Source: Streptomyces sp. MRC013
GTDB lineage: Bacteria > Actinomycetota > Actinomycetes > Streptomycetales > Streptomycetaceae
DNA length: 64,000 nucleotides
NCBI RefSeq assembly: GCF_023614235.1
Contig: NZ_CP094264.1
Coordinates: 1,798,001-1,862,000 of the forward strand
Reading direction: 5' to 3'
Made by a program: the position numbers and the translations under genes. Under the pieces are notes generated by a model, which had not been told where the DNA came from, did not search any database, and saw only the letters and a program-made list of their open reading frames with translations. Below, piece after piece: positions 20,097-29,720 of this stretch. The number at the start of each line of letters is the position of its first letter. Positions within the stretch are counted from its first letter, which is position 1.

Positions 20097-20296
20097 TTCG
20101 CCTCCGCCGTGCGCGTCACCCTGCGGAAGTGCGCACCTCCCGCCCCCGGCGCCGACGGTTCCCGGCTCCTCGTCGGCCGGGAGCACGGCGAGAGGGCGCC
20201 GATCCGGCGGGGGCGGGACGTGCGGTCGGCCACCCGGCGCAGCCCCGGCCGGCTCCACATCGCCCGGCACCCTGCAGCCGGGCGAACGGTTCCCGG

Positions 20297-21636
20297 CTAC
20301 GCGTCCCGGTCGCCCCGCCCTCCGTCCGCGCCGTCCTGCTCGTCGTCACCATTGGCCGGGCCGGGGGTGACGCGGTCGTCAAGCGTGATGGTGACACGGT
20401 CGCCGTCGCCGGGACCGAGACGGGTCAGACACTGCTCGATCCGCTCGTAGAGCGTGGTGGCGAACTCCCGGTCGCCGCTGCCGTCCGGCGCAGTGCCGGT
20501 GATGGCGTGCAGGCTGATCAGCAGCGCGATCAGGGAACGGCCGGACAGGGGGTGAAGACCCGCTCGTCGGCCTCGTCGGTAACGCGCGGCGGAACGCGGA
20601 AGTGCGGGTGGCCCGCGGTGTGGGTGGTGAGGAACTCCCAGGTGTCACGGTGGCAGCGCAGGTCCGCGGAGGAGATGCGGGCCGCGGTCCGCAGCAGGGC
20701 GGTGTGCTCCGTGCTCACCCGCACCGGATCGGAGGCTCCGGCGGAGTGATCCTGGAACCGGTCGACCACCGTGCGCAGGCCGGCAAGCTCCTGCGTCAGG
20801 GAGGCGAGTCCGGTACGAACTTCCTCCAGGGTGGTGGCGAGATCACCCTTGACCTGCTCGACGGCTTCCCGCACCGTCTCACGCAGCCGGTCGGCGGCAT
20901 CGCCGCCTCGGTCCTCGGCTCCGGCGGGAGCGGCCGAAGCGGTGAGCCGCTCGTGGAAGGGGCCGAGTTCGGCTACGAGGACCTCGTGAACGGCCCGGCG
21001 TACGGACTCCACCGACGGCACCGCTCCCGGCGCGGCCTCTGCCGCTGCCCGTTCTTCGTCCGGTCCGGCTCCGCGGCCCTCCTGCACGTCCGCCGCACCG
21101 GTCGCGGCGGCTGGGTCCTGTGTCCCCTCCTCCCCGGCAGAGGAATCGCCCCCGGGCCCGAGGAGGGGATCGGAGGCGTGGTTTTCCTGGTCGGTACCGC
21201 GCTGTGCGGGGATCCCGGACCGGAGGACCGCGCCCTCGTCTTCGAGGTCGACCGCGGTGGCGGTCGCGCCGGGTAGGGCGGGAGCGTGCGCCTGACCGGG
21301 GAGGGAGAGGGTACCGAGGTGATCGAGGGTGGTACGCAGTTCCGTCAACTCGGCGCGCAACGAGCCGATGGCCTCCTCGGCTTTGCTGGTGAAAGCGTCA
21401 GCACCGGAATTGAGCCTGATGGTGCTGTGGAAGTCCTTGCGCATCCGGTTGAGCTCGTCGGTGACGCGGGTGAGTCCCTCGGTGACGGCTCGAGAAGTCG
21501 CCGCCTGAGTGGTCCGATTGGAGTCGTCGATCTTGTCGAAGTTCTCGGTGAGGGTCTCCCGCAACCCCTGGTCCCCGTGCAGGACGGCGTTGTGCACCAT
21601 GGTCAGCATCTGCGCGAGATCGGGCTTCCTGGACAT
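20297..21636 (-). CDS. Uncharacterised coiled-coil protein, one frameshift
   Basis: About 446 residues if one base is restored. ATG 21636 has AGGGGAA upstream. The N-terminal third is helical (MVHNAVLHGDQGLRETL, then VTDELNRMRKDF and AEEAIGSLRAELTELRTTLD, heptad-like). An acidic Gly/Ala/Glu-rich spacer follows, then a second coiled coil (RLRETVREAVEQVKGDLATT, LASLTQELAGLRTVVDRFQD) and a compact C-terminal domain (EHTALLRTAARISSADLRCH, TWEFLTTH). At 20548-20552 five G replace an expected six; with the restored frame the protein continues LSGRSLIALLISLHAITGTA and ends at 20297. No family recognised. The architecture suggests a scaffold or sensor rather than an enzyme. Confidence 0.65.
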
Positions 21637-22221
21637 CTTTCCCCTGTCTGTCACTTCGGGTAATCAATTGACTCCTCTGCGCATGGTGCCCGAAGGGGAG
21701 CATGACTCGTGGCACAACCGGTCAACTCCTTGAAAAAGAGCGCATATTGGCCACGCCGACGATGCCGGATGACCGATTCCCAGCTCCTCGCCGAGAGATC
21801 CGCTTCTGATCCGAGGCGGCCAACTCCGAGGCGCGGCACGGTTGACGACCGCGAGGCCAGCAGTCCGGGACATCCCGGCGTGCCGTAGCGGCGGTCAGGG
21901 GGCGCGGGTCGCGTCACGAGCGGACCGCGGCACCGGACGGTCGGCGCGGGAACCTGCGGCAGGCAGGGACCGGGCACAGGAGGCTGGTAGGACCGGGCAC
22001 AGCGGGCTGGCAGGAGGGACCGGGCTGCGGACACGGCGGAGACGGATGAGGCAGCGGGCCCCCGCCGGCGTCTCCGCCCGCACCGACAGCGGCTACGGCC
22101 CTCGCCGCCGGTACACCGGTGCGCCCGGGCCGTCGGCGCCCCGGCCGGGGACCCGGCGTCCCCGGCCGGGAGTGCGCCCCGATCACCTGCGGTGACGGGA
22201 ACGCCGGGCCCGCTCCCCCTG
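21637..22221. other. Gene-free interval between coiled-coil gene and IS982 element
   Basis: About 585 bases. The first 100 bases are AT-richer and probably hold the coiled-coil gene promoter. Around 21960-22030 a short motif (GGACCGGGCACAG with GGCTGG) is imperfectly repeated. No convincing gene. Confidence 0.5.
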
Positions 22222-23189
22222 GATGAATGAGTCCGATGTCTGTGCTGGTCGCGACTATGGCGAAGGGCGCCCGTTGGTCAGTGCGTGAAGACGAACCTGG
22301 ACGCCCTTCTGGCGGCACTGCACATGTTCATCGACGACCATGCGGCTCCTCGTCGCCGGATCGGGCGACCTCCGAAACTGACGGACGCCGAGTTGTTGTG
22401 TCTGGCGGTGACCCAGGTCCTGCTCGGGTTTCCCTCGGCCCGGCACTTCATCCGCTTCGCCCATGCCCGGCTGGGGCACCTCTTCCGCTACCTGCCCCAG
22501 CAGTCGGCCTACAACAAGCGACTCAACGCGGCCGGGCCGCTGATCAGCCACGTGATCGAGGCCCTGGCCCGGCAGGTGCCGACCTGGAACGACGACCTGC
22601 GGCTGATCGGCTCCACCCCGCTGCCCTGCGCGGCCTTCCGGGAGACGGTCAAACGCTCCGAACTGGCCGGGCACTGCGGCTACGGATACCGCCGCAGCCA
22701 CTCCCGCTTCTTCTGGGGCTTTCGGCTCTACCTCCTCACCGCCGCGCAGGGCATGCCCGTCACCTGGCGCCTGGCCGACCCCGAGATCGGCGAGCCGGAG
22801 GTGACGGCCGCGTTACCGCAGTGCGACCACCACCTCGTCCGCGCGGGGCAGGTGGTCCTCGCCGACAGGGGCTTCGCCGGGAAGGAGTTCGAGACCTTCG
22901 TCAGCGAGCGCCTGGGCGCCCACCTCGTGCGGCCGGACCGCAAGGACGAACCGGTCCGGTACGGGAAGACCGCCCGGGTCCGGCAGTGGATCGAGGCCGT
23001 CATCGACACCCTCGAAGGCCGGCTCGGCCTCGAACGACACGGTGGCAGAACCCCGGCCGGAGTCTTCGCCCGCACCGGCCGACGCCTCCTCGCCCTGGCC
23101 GCCGGCATCTGGCACAACTGGACCACCGGAGCCACAGTCAAACGATCACTGATCACCTGCGACCACCGAGAACATCGGACTCATCCATC
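22222..23189 (+). mobile_element. IS982-family insertion sequence
   Basis: A 968-bp element bounded by imperfect terminal inverted repeats: the left end GATGAATGAGTCCGATGT at 22222 and the right end, read inward on the opposite strand, GATGGATGAGTCCGATGT ending at 23189. Similarity continues inward with a shared TGGTCGC. It carries one transposase gene. No target duplication is evident in the flanks, and an IS21 fragment begins directly at the right end, so the flanks have probably been rearranged. Confidence 0.85.
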
Positions 23190-23427
23190 TAGTGACCGAG
23201 CGGCATCTGCGGCCGGTCGGCAAGGACTGCTTGGTCGCCTTCGGCGGCAACCTCTACCCGGTGCCCGCCCGCAAGGTCCGCCCGCGTCAGCTGGTGGAGA
23301 TCCGGGCCACGAAACCGCAGGTCATGCTGCACTCGACCGTCGCCGACGCCAGTGGCGAGACGCTGCCGTCCACCCATCTGCGGGCGGTTGGCCGCGGGGT
23401 CCGCGTCGTCGGAACCTCCGCTTCTGA
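22285..23427 (+). pseudogene. IS982-family transposase lacking its first catalytic aspartate
   Basis: GTG 22285 opens about 293 residues of IS982 transposase (RRIGRPPKLTDAELLCLAVT, ETVKRSELAGHCGYGYRRSH, HNWTTGATVKRSLITCDH). The family's first catalytic Asp, normally in (V/I)DSTP or DATP, is Gly here (LIGSTPLP, codon GGC). The second Asp (VLADRGFAGKEF) and the Glu region (WIEAVIDTLEGRL) remain. The normal stop after CDH is missing and the frame runs out of the element to 23427 through out-of-frame IS21 sequence. With a key catalytic residue gone, the transposase is probably inactive. Confidence 0.8.
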
Positions 23428-23464
23428 CTCACTGATGCAGAACCGCGCCGTTCGAGCATCCTGA
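23190..23464 (+). pseudogene. IS21-family istA transposase, C-terminal fragment
   Basis: About 90 residues starting directly at the IS982 right end. HLRPVGKDCLVAFGGNLYPV and PARKVRPRQLVEIRATKP are the Mu-transposase C-terminal beta-barrel of IstA, ending RAVGRGVRVVGTSASDS. The catalytic core of IstA and the partner gene istB are absent from the window, and no IS21 sequence is found left of the IS982 element, so this is a dead remnant truncated by the neighbouring insertion. Confidence 0.75.
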
Positions 23465-23528
23465 TGAGGGACAACCGCCTTTGTAAGCTGACCGAGTATG
23501 CCCATGACAGTGGGAAAGGGGCTGTGGA

Positions 23529-23834
23529 GTGTCGCGGTCGACACGGGTGTTCACGATGGCGGTCCTGATGGTGAGTGCTGTCGGCTACACGGCGACCGAA
23601 GCGATCAACAGCAGTCTGGAGACCAGCCCGGCCGGGCCCGACACGTCGGTTCCGGCAGCAGTCGTCTCCGCTCCGCGCTGCAGCGGTGCGCATGCGGATT
23701 TCCCTGCGTGTGACGTGGACCAGATGACATGCGAGAACTCCGCCACTCGCCACCGTGCGTCCCCGAGTCCAACCTCCGCGCCGCCTCGGATCACGTTCCG
23801 GTTGTGCTTCGACGGAACGTCGGCCGGGAACTGA
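23529..23834 (+). CDS. Small putative exported protein, hypothetical
   Basis: A 101-residue predicted protein. AAAGGGG is centred about ten bases before GTG 23529. Residues about 6-25 (RVFTMAVLMVSAVGYTATEA) look like a short signal peptide or membrane anchor, followed by a Pro/Ser/Ala-rich stretch and four Cys residues (PRCSGAH, PACDVDQMTCENS, RLCFDG) that could form disulfides outside the cell. No family recognised. It precedes the SMI1/KNR4 gene on the same strand by 88 bases and may be cotranscribed with it. Codon use is less GC-biased than in core genes. Confidence 0.5.
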   Translation: MSRSTRVFTMAVLMVSAVGYTATEAINSSLETSPAGPDTSVPAAVVSAPRCSGAHADFPACDVDQMTCENSATRHRASPSPTSAPPRITFRLCFDGTSAGN

Positions 23835-23922
23835 ACGCTGTCGGCACATCGTCCAGAACGCCATGGTTCGGCACGGATGCGCGTACGGTCTCTCACCCAC
23901 CGGCCCGAAGGAGGAAGACAGA

Positions 23923-24543
23923 GTGAGCGAACAGGACCAGGTGGAGGTCGCGTTCGACCGCGTCGGGGCATGGCTGCGCAAGCACGCTCCCATGTCGTAC
24001 CAGGCGCTCGGGGCGCCTGCTTCCGAAGCGGAGATCGCCGCCACGGAAGCGGGCATGCACGTGGCCTTTCCCGGAGAACTGCGGGCTCTACTGGGGCTGC
24101 ACAACGGGACGGAGTGGTGTGAGGTGGAGGGTGATGAGGAGGGCGAGCTGAACCCGGCCGCGTTCCTTCCGCATGGTGCGCTCTATTCCCTCGAGCAGAT
24201 GCGGCAAGCGCACACTCTCTATGCGAATCCCGGACCGGGGATCGGCGACGCGGCGTTGCGCACCCGTGTGCCGTGGGCCGGGGACGACGACGGGTTCTAC
24301 GGGCTGTACGTGGATACGGAGGGAGGGCAGGTGGGCCGGTTCTCCAACCCTCCGGAGTTCTGGCCCCTGCCGTACGGGACGATCACGGGCTACCTGACGG
24401 CCGTCGCCGATTGCCTGGAGTCGGGGCACGGGCCGTTCGCGGAGGATCCACACAAAGTTCCGGGCCTGGCTGCGGGCTGCCTGCTGTGGGAGCGTCCTGG
24501 CGGGACTGCGCCGGCATCGGTGGAGTGGGTTCCCGTGCGCTGA
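23923..24543 (+). CDS. SMI1/KNR4 (SUKH) family protein, probable immunity protein
   Basis: A 206-residue protein. EAEIAATEAGMHVAFPGELR, ALLGLHNGTEW and the acidic EVEGDEEGELNPAAFLPHG followed by GALYSLEQM are the hallmark blocks of the SUKH superfamily, and GFYGLYVDTEGGQVGRFSN completes the fold. GGAGGA lies about eight bases before GTG 23923. SUKH proteins are known as immunity proteins against nuclease toxins in polymorphic toxin systems. Here the gene is convergent with the large secreted nuclease-type protein, its stop 70 bases from the toxin stop, which suggests but does not prove a toxin-immunity pair. Confidence 0.88.
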   Translation: MSEQDQVEVAFDRVGAWLRKHAPMSYQALGAPASEAEIAATEAGMHVAFPGELRALLGLHNGTEWCEVEGDEEGELNPAAFLPHGALYSLEQMRQAHTLYANPGPGIGDAALRTRVPWAGDDDGFYGLYVDTEGGQVGRFSNPPEFWPLPYGTITGYLTAVADCLESGHGPFAEDPHKVPGLAAGCLLWERPGGTAPASVEWVPVR

Positions 24544-24562
24544 CCGACCTTGGACGACGTGA

Positions 24563-24594
24563 CGGAGCCCCGGGCCTGCAGGCCCGGGGCTCCG
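24563..24594. terminator. Bidirectional terminator between SUKH and nuclease genes
   Basis: A perfect 14-bp GC stem (24563-24576 with 24581-24594) with the loop TGCA, lying between the two convergent stops. It is symmetric and can act in both directions. Confidence 0.85.
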
Positions 24595-24612
24595 CCGTGC
24601 TGCGGCGGTCGG

Positions 24613-27600
24613 CTACGGCTTGGCCATCTCGCACTTCACGGTGTCCAGCATGGGGTCACAGCCGTCGAACCAGTCGTTGCCCGGGTCGACGTAGAACGCG
24701 TCCTTGTCCAGGAGCCGCATGCCGACAGGGAACGGTGGGTTGCCCACCACGCCCATGCGTTCCATGGAACCGGAGTTGACGTACTTGGACATCGAGGACC
24801 GGCCGCACTTCTCGGCCCAGGTCGGCGCGTCGTAACGGGTGTCGTCGAGCAGGTGCTCCGTGCCGTCGTCGGTCTTGGCGGCGACGGTCTGGATGCACTC
24901 GCCGCCGCCTCCCGCTCCGGCCGGGTTCAGACCGTCGGGGGCGGGCATGCCCGGAGACTCATAGGTGGACGCGAAGGGGTACTCGTCGCAAGAGACCTGG
25001 TCCGGGGTCCCGGTGCTCGCGAGTTCCGGGTGCATGAAGGTCTTCGGATGGTTGAGGAACAGGATGTTCGGCACCCAGCCGTCGGTGCGCTTGGACCGGG
25101 ACTTGGCGCACATCACCTTCCGGGAGTTCTCCTTGTCCCAGCCGGATGCGACGCGGGCCGGATCGCCGGGGATGAAGTGGAGCGGCCGGATGGGCGTGGC
25201 GCCGAGAAGGCGGTTCGGCACGCTCTTGTTCTGGATCAGCCAGGTGTGAGCGGCCGCGGCCGGATACTTCGCGGTGTTGAAGGCATAGCCGGGGATGTAG
25301 TCCTTGAGGACACAACCGGGGGCGCCGTAGGTCCTGACCTTGTCGCAGCGGACGTTGACCTTCGGAGAGGTGAACGGGCCGGTCCGGTCCTGCCATTCGC
25401 CCTTGCTGCCGTCCGGCAGCGGCGGCGGCTCGACACCGGTGTCGAACATGCCGGCGAAGTATACCGGCAGGTCCGCCGACAGGTCGACGTCCTTGGTGCC
25501 GGCCGCGTTGGTGACGTTGCCGTTCCACGTGTGCGTCGCCGTACCGGTCAGCATGTGGTTGTCGTTGGGCTGGTTCGGCGCCTTGTTGCCGCCCTTCCAG
25601 TACGTGTTGCCGTACCAGTCGAACGGCTTCGGACCGTCGCAGGCGGAACCGAAGCAGGTGGAGACGAGATAGTCGTCCACGTCGGCGGTGTCGAGCAGGA
25701 CAGCGAAGTCCTCGGCGGGGAACGTGTTGCTGATCGGGTTCCACTGGATCCACGTCTTGATGGTGTTGCCGTTCCGGTCGACCTTCACCATGTAGGCGAC
25801 TTCGAAGAGTGCCTCGTAGCGGATCGGGTCCACGCCCGGCAGCACCTTCGTCTCCGCGGTGAACTTCGCGTCGATGAACACGCATGCCTCGTCACGGGTG
25901 AACAGCGACTTCTGCGCCTCACCGTACAGACTGGGCTGGCACCACGTGTCGGTGACGATCGGGTCCGGGTAGTCGGCGGCCTGGGCCTCGGCCGACTGCT
26001 GCTCGCGGGCCGCCTCCCGGGTTCCCGCCAGGGAGCGCTGCTTCTTGGGCGTGAGGGTGATGGTCATGTCACCGGACGTGAACTCGCGCTTCTGCAGTGC
26101 GGGGGTCTGGGCGGAGCGGGCCGTCTGGTCGCCCCAGCCCTTCCAGTTCCACGCCGGCAGCGGACCGTCCAGGTAGGCCGGGTCCGGGGCGTTCACGTTC
26201 GGGGCCGGCAGCTTGATGTCGACCTTCTGCGCCCGGTTGTAGTCCCGGTTGCCGACGGTAAATCCGTAGTCGCGGATCGGCCCGACGTTCGTCGCGCGGT
26301 CCATATTGCGAATCTGGATCTGGTGGTTGCCGTCCTGGGCCGGTGCCGCCGTGAACGCCGCGGTCTGGGTGCTGGTGGCCGCGACGGTCTGCCAGCCCGT
26401 GGTGGGGCCGTCCTCGTCGTACGGGTCGACACGGTACTGGACGGTGTTGGCGTCGGTCGTTCCCGTGGAGACGTTGAACGTGCCCGGCGTGCCGGCGCTG
26501 CCGCCTCCCCAGTTCTCCGGGTAGGTGGGGGACGTGACCGAGGCCGGAACCGCCGGGGCGGTGGTGTCGACGACGAACTGGGTCCAGGGGGACCAGGCGA
26601 GGTTGTAGTGGGTGCCGTCGTAGGCGTTGGTGCGGAACTTGTACGTCCGGCCGTCCTTGAGCTGTCCGGCGGGGACGGTGACGCTCACCGGCTTGCCCTG
26701 TGCCCCGTACGGGGACAGGAGCAGCCCCTCGCCGAGAGGGGTGGTGATGGGGGTGTTGGTGGCGGCGTCGTAGACCTGGAAGGTGCCGTTGACCTGGTCG
26801 CCGTCCTGGTCGGTGAACGTGTCCCGCAGAACCGGGGTGGTCGTGTTGACCGCCCACACGCCGGCGTAAGACTTGAACGGGGATCCGGCCTGTCGGTTCG
26901 TGCCGTCCGAGGGGCGGTAGTTATAGGTGACCGTCAGCTTGGGCTGGTTGGCGGTGTTGTTCGCGGAGTTGACCCGCTTCCACTCCAGGGCGTCGCCCTC
27001 GTTGGAGGCCCGCAGCCCCATGCCGGAGGCGTTCCACTTCTGGCCGGCCCAGTATTGGGCGAGGTGGTGACGTCCGCGGTGATCCACCCGTCCGCGGCGC
27101 TGCAATCGGGGTTGCCGCGGGTCGCAGTGGAGGTGGCGTACTTTGCGGCCATGGCAGGCTGGTTGGTCCAGCGGCTGGAGGTACTGGCGTTGTTCGCCGT
27201 CCACACTTCCCAGGGCTGGGCGGTGCAGTCGGTGTTGCCGGAGTGGAAGTTCCACAGCGACAGGGTCGCCGAGGAGACGAGGGCGTCCGCGATGGGGGCG
27301 GTGTTCCAGGTGATGAAGGATCGGGCGGTGCGGTAGGTGCCGTCCGGGTTCTTCGTGCCGGGGTTGCCGAGGTTGAGCTCGGTGTCGGCCGACCAGTCGA
27401 CCGTCTCGCCCTGCTGCACATAGGTGTCGAAGAGGTTCCCCAGGACCGAGGTCGACGGGTCGACCGTCACGGGGTACGTCGTCTTCGGATCGGCGAGGAA
27501 CTTCGCATCGGGGGTGACGACCAGGTCCACGACACCGTGGCCCTTGTCGACGACCTTCATCCCCACACGGGCCCGGTTCTCGTGCTTACCGGAGCGCTCG

Positions 27601-28454
27601 TCGACGGATGCGTCCCACATCACGGGGGCCGGCATCGTCGCCCGCACCTCGCCGGTCCTGGCGTCGGCGAAGGAGACTGATCCGTCGTCGTTGGCCTTCG
27701 CGGTCAGGCCCTTGGCTCTGACCGGCAGTGTGTAGGAGTAATCGCCGGCACTCGGCCGTTCGGCGATCTCGACGAACTGCTCGAAGCCGGTACGGGTCGC
27801 CTCGATGACCACGTCAGCCCCAGGAGCCGCATCTGGGTAGCGGGCCGTGGTGCCGTTCAGGACGGGGGCGGGCAGACCGCCCTTCCACTGCAGGGTGACC
27901 GCCTCGTCTCCGCTTCCCAGCGTGACCAGGTCTCGTGCGGCCGCGTTCCTGGCCGCGGCCAAGGACGACGCCTTCGTTCCCCCCCGGCCCGCCAGGCGCA
28001 GCCCCTTGGGATGACTCTTGGCCGTGACACCGCCGTCGGCAGTGGGGGCGAGGGTGGCATCGACCTTCCGCCACTCTCCGTCACGCCATACCCGCTCGGG
28101 GCCAGTGGTGAGTTCGGTGGTCAGCGACCCGTCAGGGTTCGCGACCGTGTAGGCGGTAGGGGTCGTCTCGTCGGTGACGACGACCTTCTTGCCGGTCTTC
28201 TTCGCTTCCAGGACCGCCCACGCCTTGGAGCCCTTGGCGTGCTGAGCGGCCCAGGCCATGTCGGAAGCAAGGACCTCCTCTTCCGACGGCTGACGAGTCT
28301 GGGGCGCTGCCGCCTGCGGTCCGACAGGTGCCGCAACGGCTGCACCGCCGGCGGTGAACGCGGCCTCGGCAGTCAGCAGCAGAGCTGCCGCGATAGCCGT
28401 GCGGAATATTCGTCTGCGTCGTAAGGACCTGGAGAACTGTGTGTCAGGAGACAC
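24613..28454 (-). CDS. Large secreted DNRLRE-domain protein with C-terminal NucA/NucB-like nuclease domain, one frameshift
   Basis: About 1280 residues when one base is restored. The N-terminus from GTG 28454 is a signal peptide (RRRIFRTAIAAALLLTAEAA then AVAAPVG). A beta-rich region follows, then a DNRLRE domain (LFDTYVQQGETVDWSADTEL, VSSATLSLWNFHSGNT), fibronectin-like repeats (VVDTTAPAVPASVTSP), a long middle region, and a C-terminal domain with SCDEYPFASTYESPG, the signature of NucA/NucB extracellular DNases, with paired Cys and a final LLDKDAFYVDPGNDWFDG. The frame changes near 27063: the sequence needs one more G there to continue TTLAQYWAGQKW. The layout resembles polymorphic toxins, long secreted carriers with a C-terminal nuclease. 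Confidence 0.8.
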
Positions 28455-29226
28455 GAAGTGAAACCTTCCTCAGGGGAATTCGGGTATGCGTGCAGGGCAC
28501 ACAGTCGAAGGACGCTATGCACGTCAGGCGGAAGGCACTAGTGCACTTTCAGTCACCCGAAGGAACTCGGGAGTAACAACAGCGACGACGTCTATCTCGC
28601 AAGGGGTTGAGGCCTCAAACATCGAGTTGATTACGCCTCGACACAGGGCAAAGAACACGCATTACCGCTCTCCGACCCCCGATTCGCGAAAATCGCATGC
28701 CCGAATCACGCATGACGGGAGAATGAGCACCAAACCATCAGACAGAACCCAAATCACCATTTAAAGTGACGTTCTTTGGCTGAAACCGTCGACTGCACCT
28801 CGACATCGAAGGCGACTACCGGTCGCAGCCCTGCCCCAGGCTCGCCGTCAACCCTGCCCTGCCTTCGGATACATCCGCACTGCACGGGCCGATCGGCCCT
28901 GCCGGATTGGACGACACACCGTTCTCACCTGTGTCAGGGACACACCCGCTCCCACCTTTCCCGCCGACGGTCCGAATCACAGGCGAGCAGCAGCGACCAC
29001 CAGCGATCTCCGGCCGGGGCAAATCGCAGGTTCGGCAGACCCTCTCTCTGCCGCTTCAACCACCCAGCCCCCTGTTCGCCGATGAGGACGACGGTCCATA
29101 CAACACCTATAGCGCTGTCCTTGATTGCAAGCCGAATACCAGCGTCTTGGCGCCGATCTGTGACGCCTGCGCATCAATCCCCACCCACCTCTCCCACGCT
29201 CAGGGAACTCACGTGCCCGTCTCTTA
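28455..29226. other. AT-richer interval upstream of the secreted nuclease gene
   Basis: About 770 bases with visibly lower GC than the core genome, especially 28455-28780. It holds the nuclease promoter. Open frames on both strands give Ser/Pro/Thr-rich translations without family signatures, so no gene is called. The composition supports recent acquisition. Confidence 0.5.
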
Positions 29227-29567
29227 AATCACCATCTCCTCCGAACTCAGCGGCAGCGTCGTGGGAAAAGGCGCCAACGATGGCCTTTCCGCCATGATCC
29301 TCAAGCATGCCGGTTTCCGGCAGATCGAGGACTGGCACGGCCGACGCCACCGGCTTCCCACCGCCACCCCGGTCGCCGACCAGGTCGCCATGCCAGCCAC
29401 GTTGCCGAGATGCTCCGCGCCGCCCACTATGGTGTCGATCTCGCACCCTCCCTGGACACGGCCGGGATGAGCACCCCGGCAAATCCTTTTGAGTGCTACA
29501 CAGCCGGAGCCGCGCTCCTTCAGATTACCGACCGGGCAGGTCGACCAAGAACAGCACGGACCTTCAC
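29227..29567 (+). pseudogene. Truncated orphan gene fragment, frameshifted and cut by an IS5-type element
   Basis: A coding-like stretch translates as SSELSGSVVGKGANDGLSAM, LKHAGFRQIEDWHGRRHRLP and then, in the next frame after about 29391, SHVAEMLRAAHYGVDLAPSL and FECYTAGAALLQITDRAG. One missing base (ATG followed by CCAGCC where GCCAGC is expected) explains the break. The left end has no start codon, and the right end is cut at the IS5-type inverted repeat at 29568. From memory, similar uncharacterised proteins occur in streptomycete mobile regions. The function is unknown. Confidence 0.5.
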
Positions 29568-29659
29568 TGACGTTTTCTCAGCGAAATAATCTTCGGGAAG
29601 TGGGTTGATCAGGGCGTTAAGGGTTGGGTCGGACAGCGGTGGCCCGGGTGCGGACAGAC

Positions 29660-29719
29660 GTGAAGCCTCTGGTAGGACAGTTCTCACCACAAGATCGTCC
29701 GTTGCACCAGAGGCTTCAC
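29660..29719 (+). promoter_or_regulatory. Long inverted repeat just before the IS5-type transposase start
   Basis: Perfect 13-bp arms GTGAAGCCTCTGG (29660-29672) and its complement (29707-29719) enclose 34 bases and end one base before the first possible start codon at 29721. In a read-through transcript this hairpin would sequester the initiation region, as described for IS10 and IS50-type protection from outside transcription. This role is inferred. Confidence 0.6.
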
Positions 29720-29720
29720 G

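Noticed and set aside
24550..27336. A 928-codon plus-strand open frame opposite the secreted nuclease gene
   Set aside because: It is antisense to a gene with clear domains, has Val/Gly/Arg-rich low-information sequence and no ribosome site or family signature.
28776..29297. A 173-codon plus-strand open frame
   Set aside because: Ser/Pro/Thr-rich without signatures and partly overlapping the better-supported fragment in another frame.
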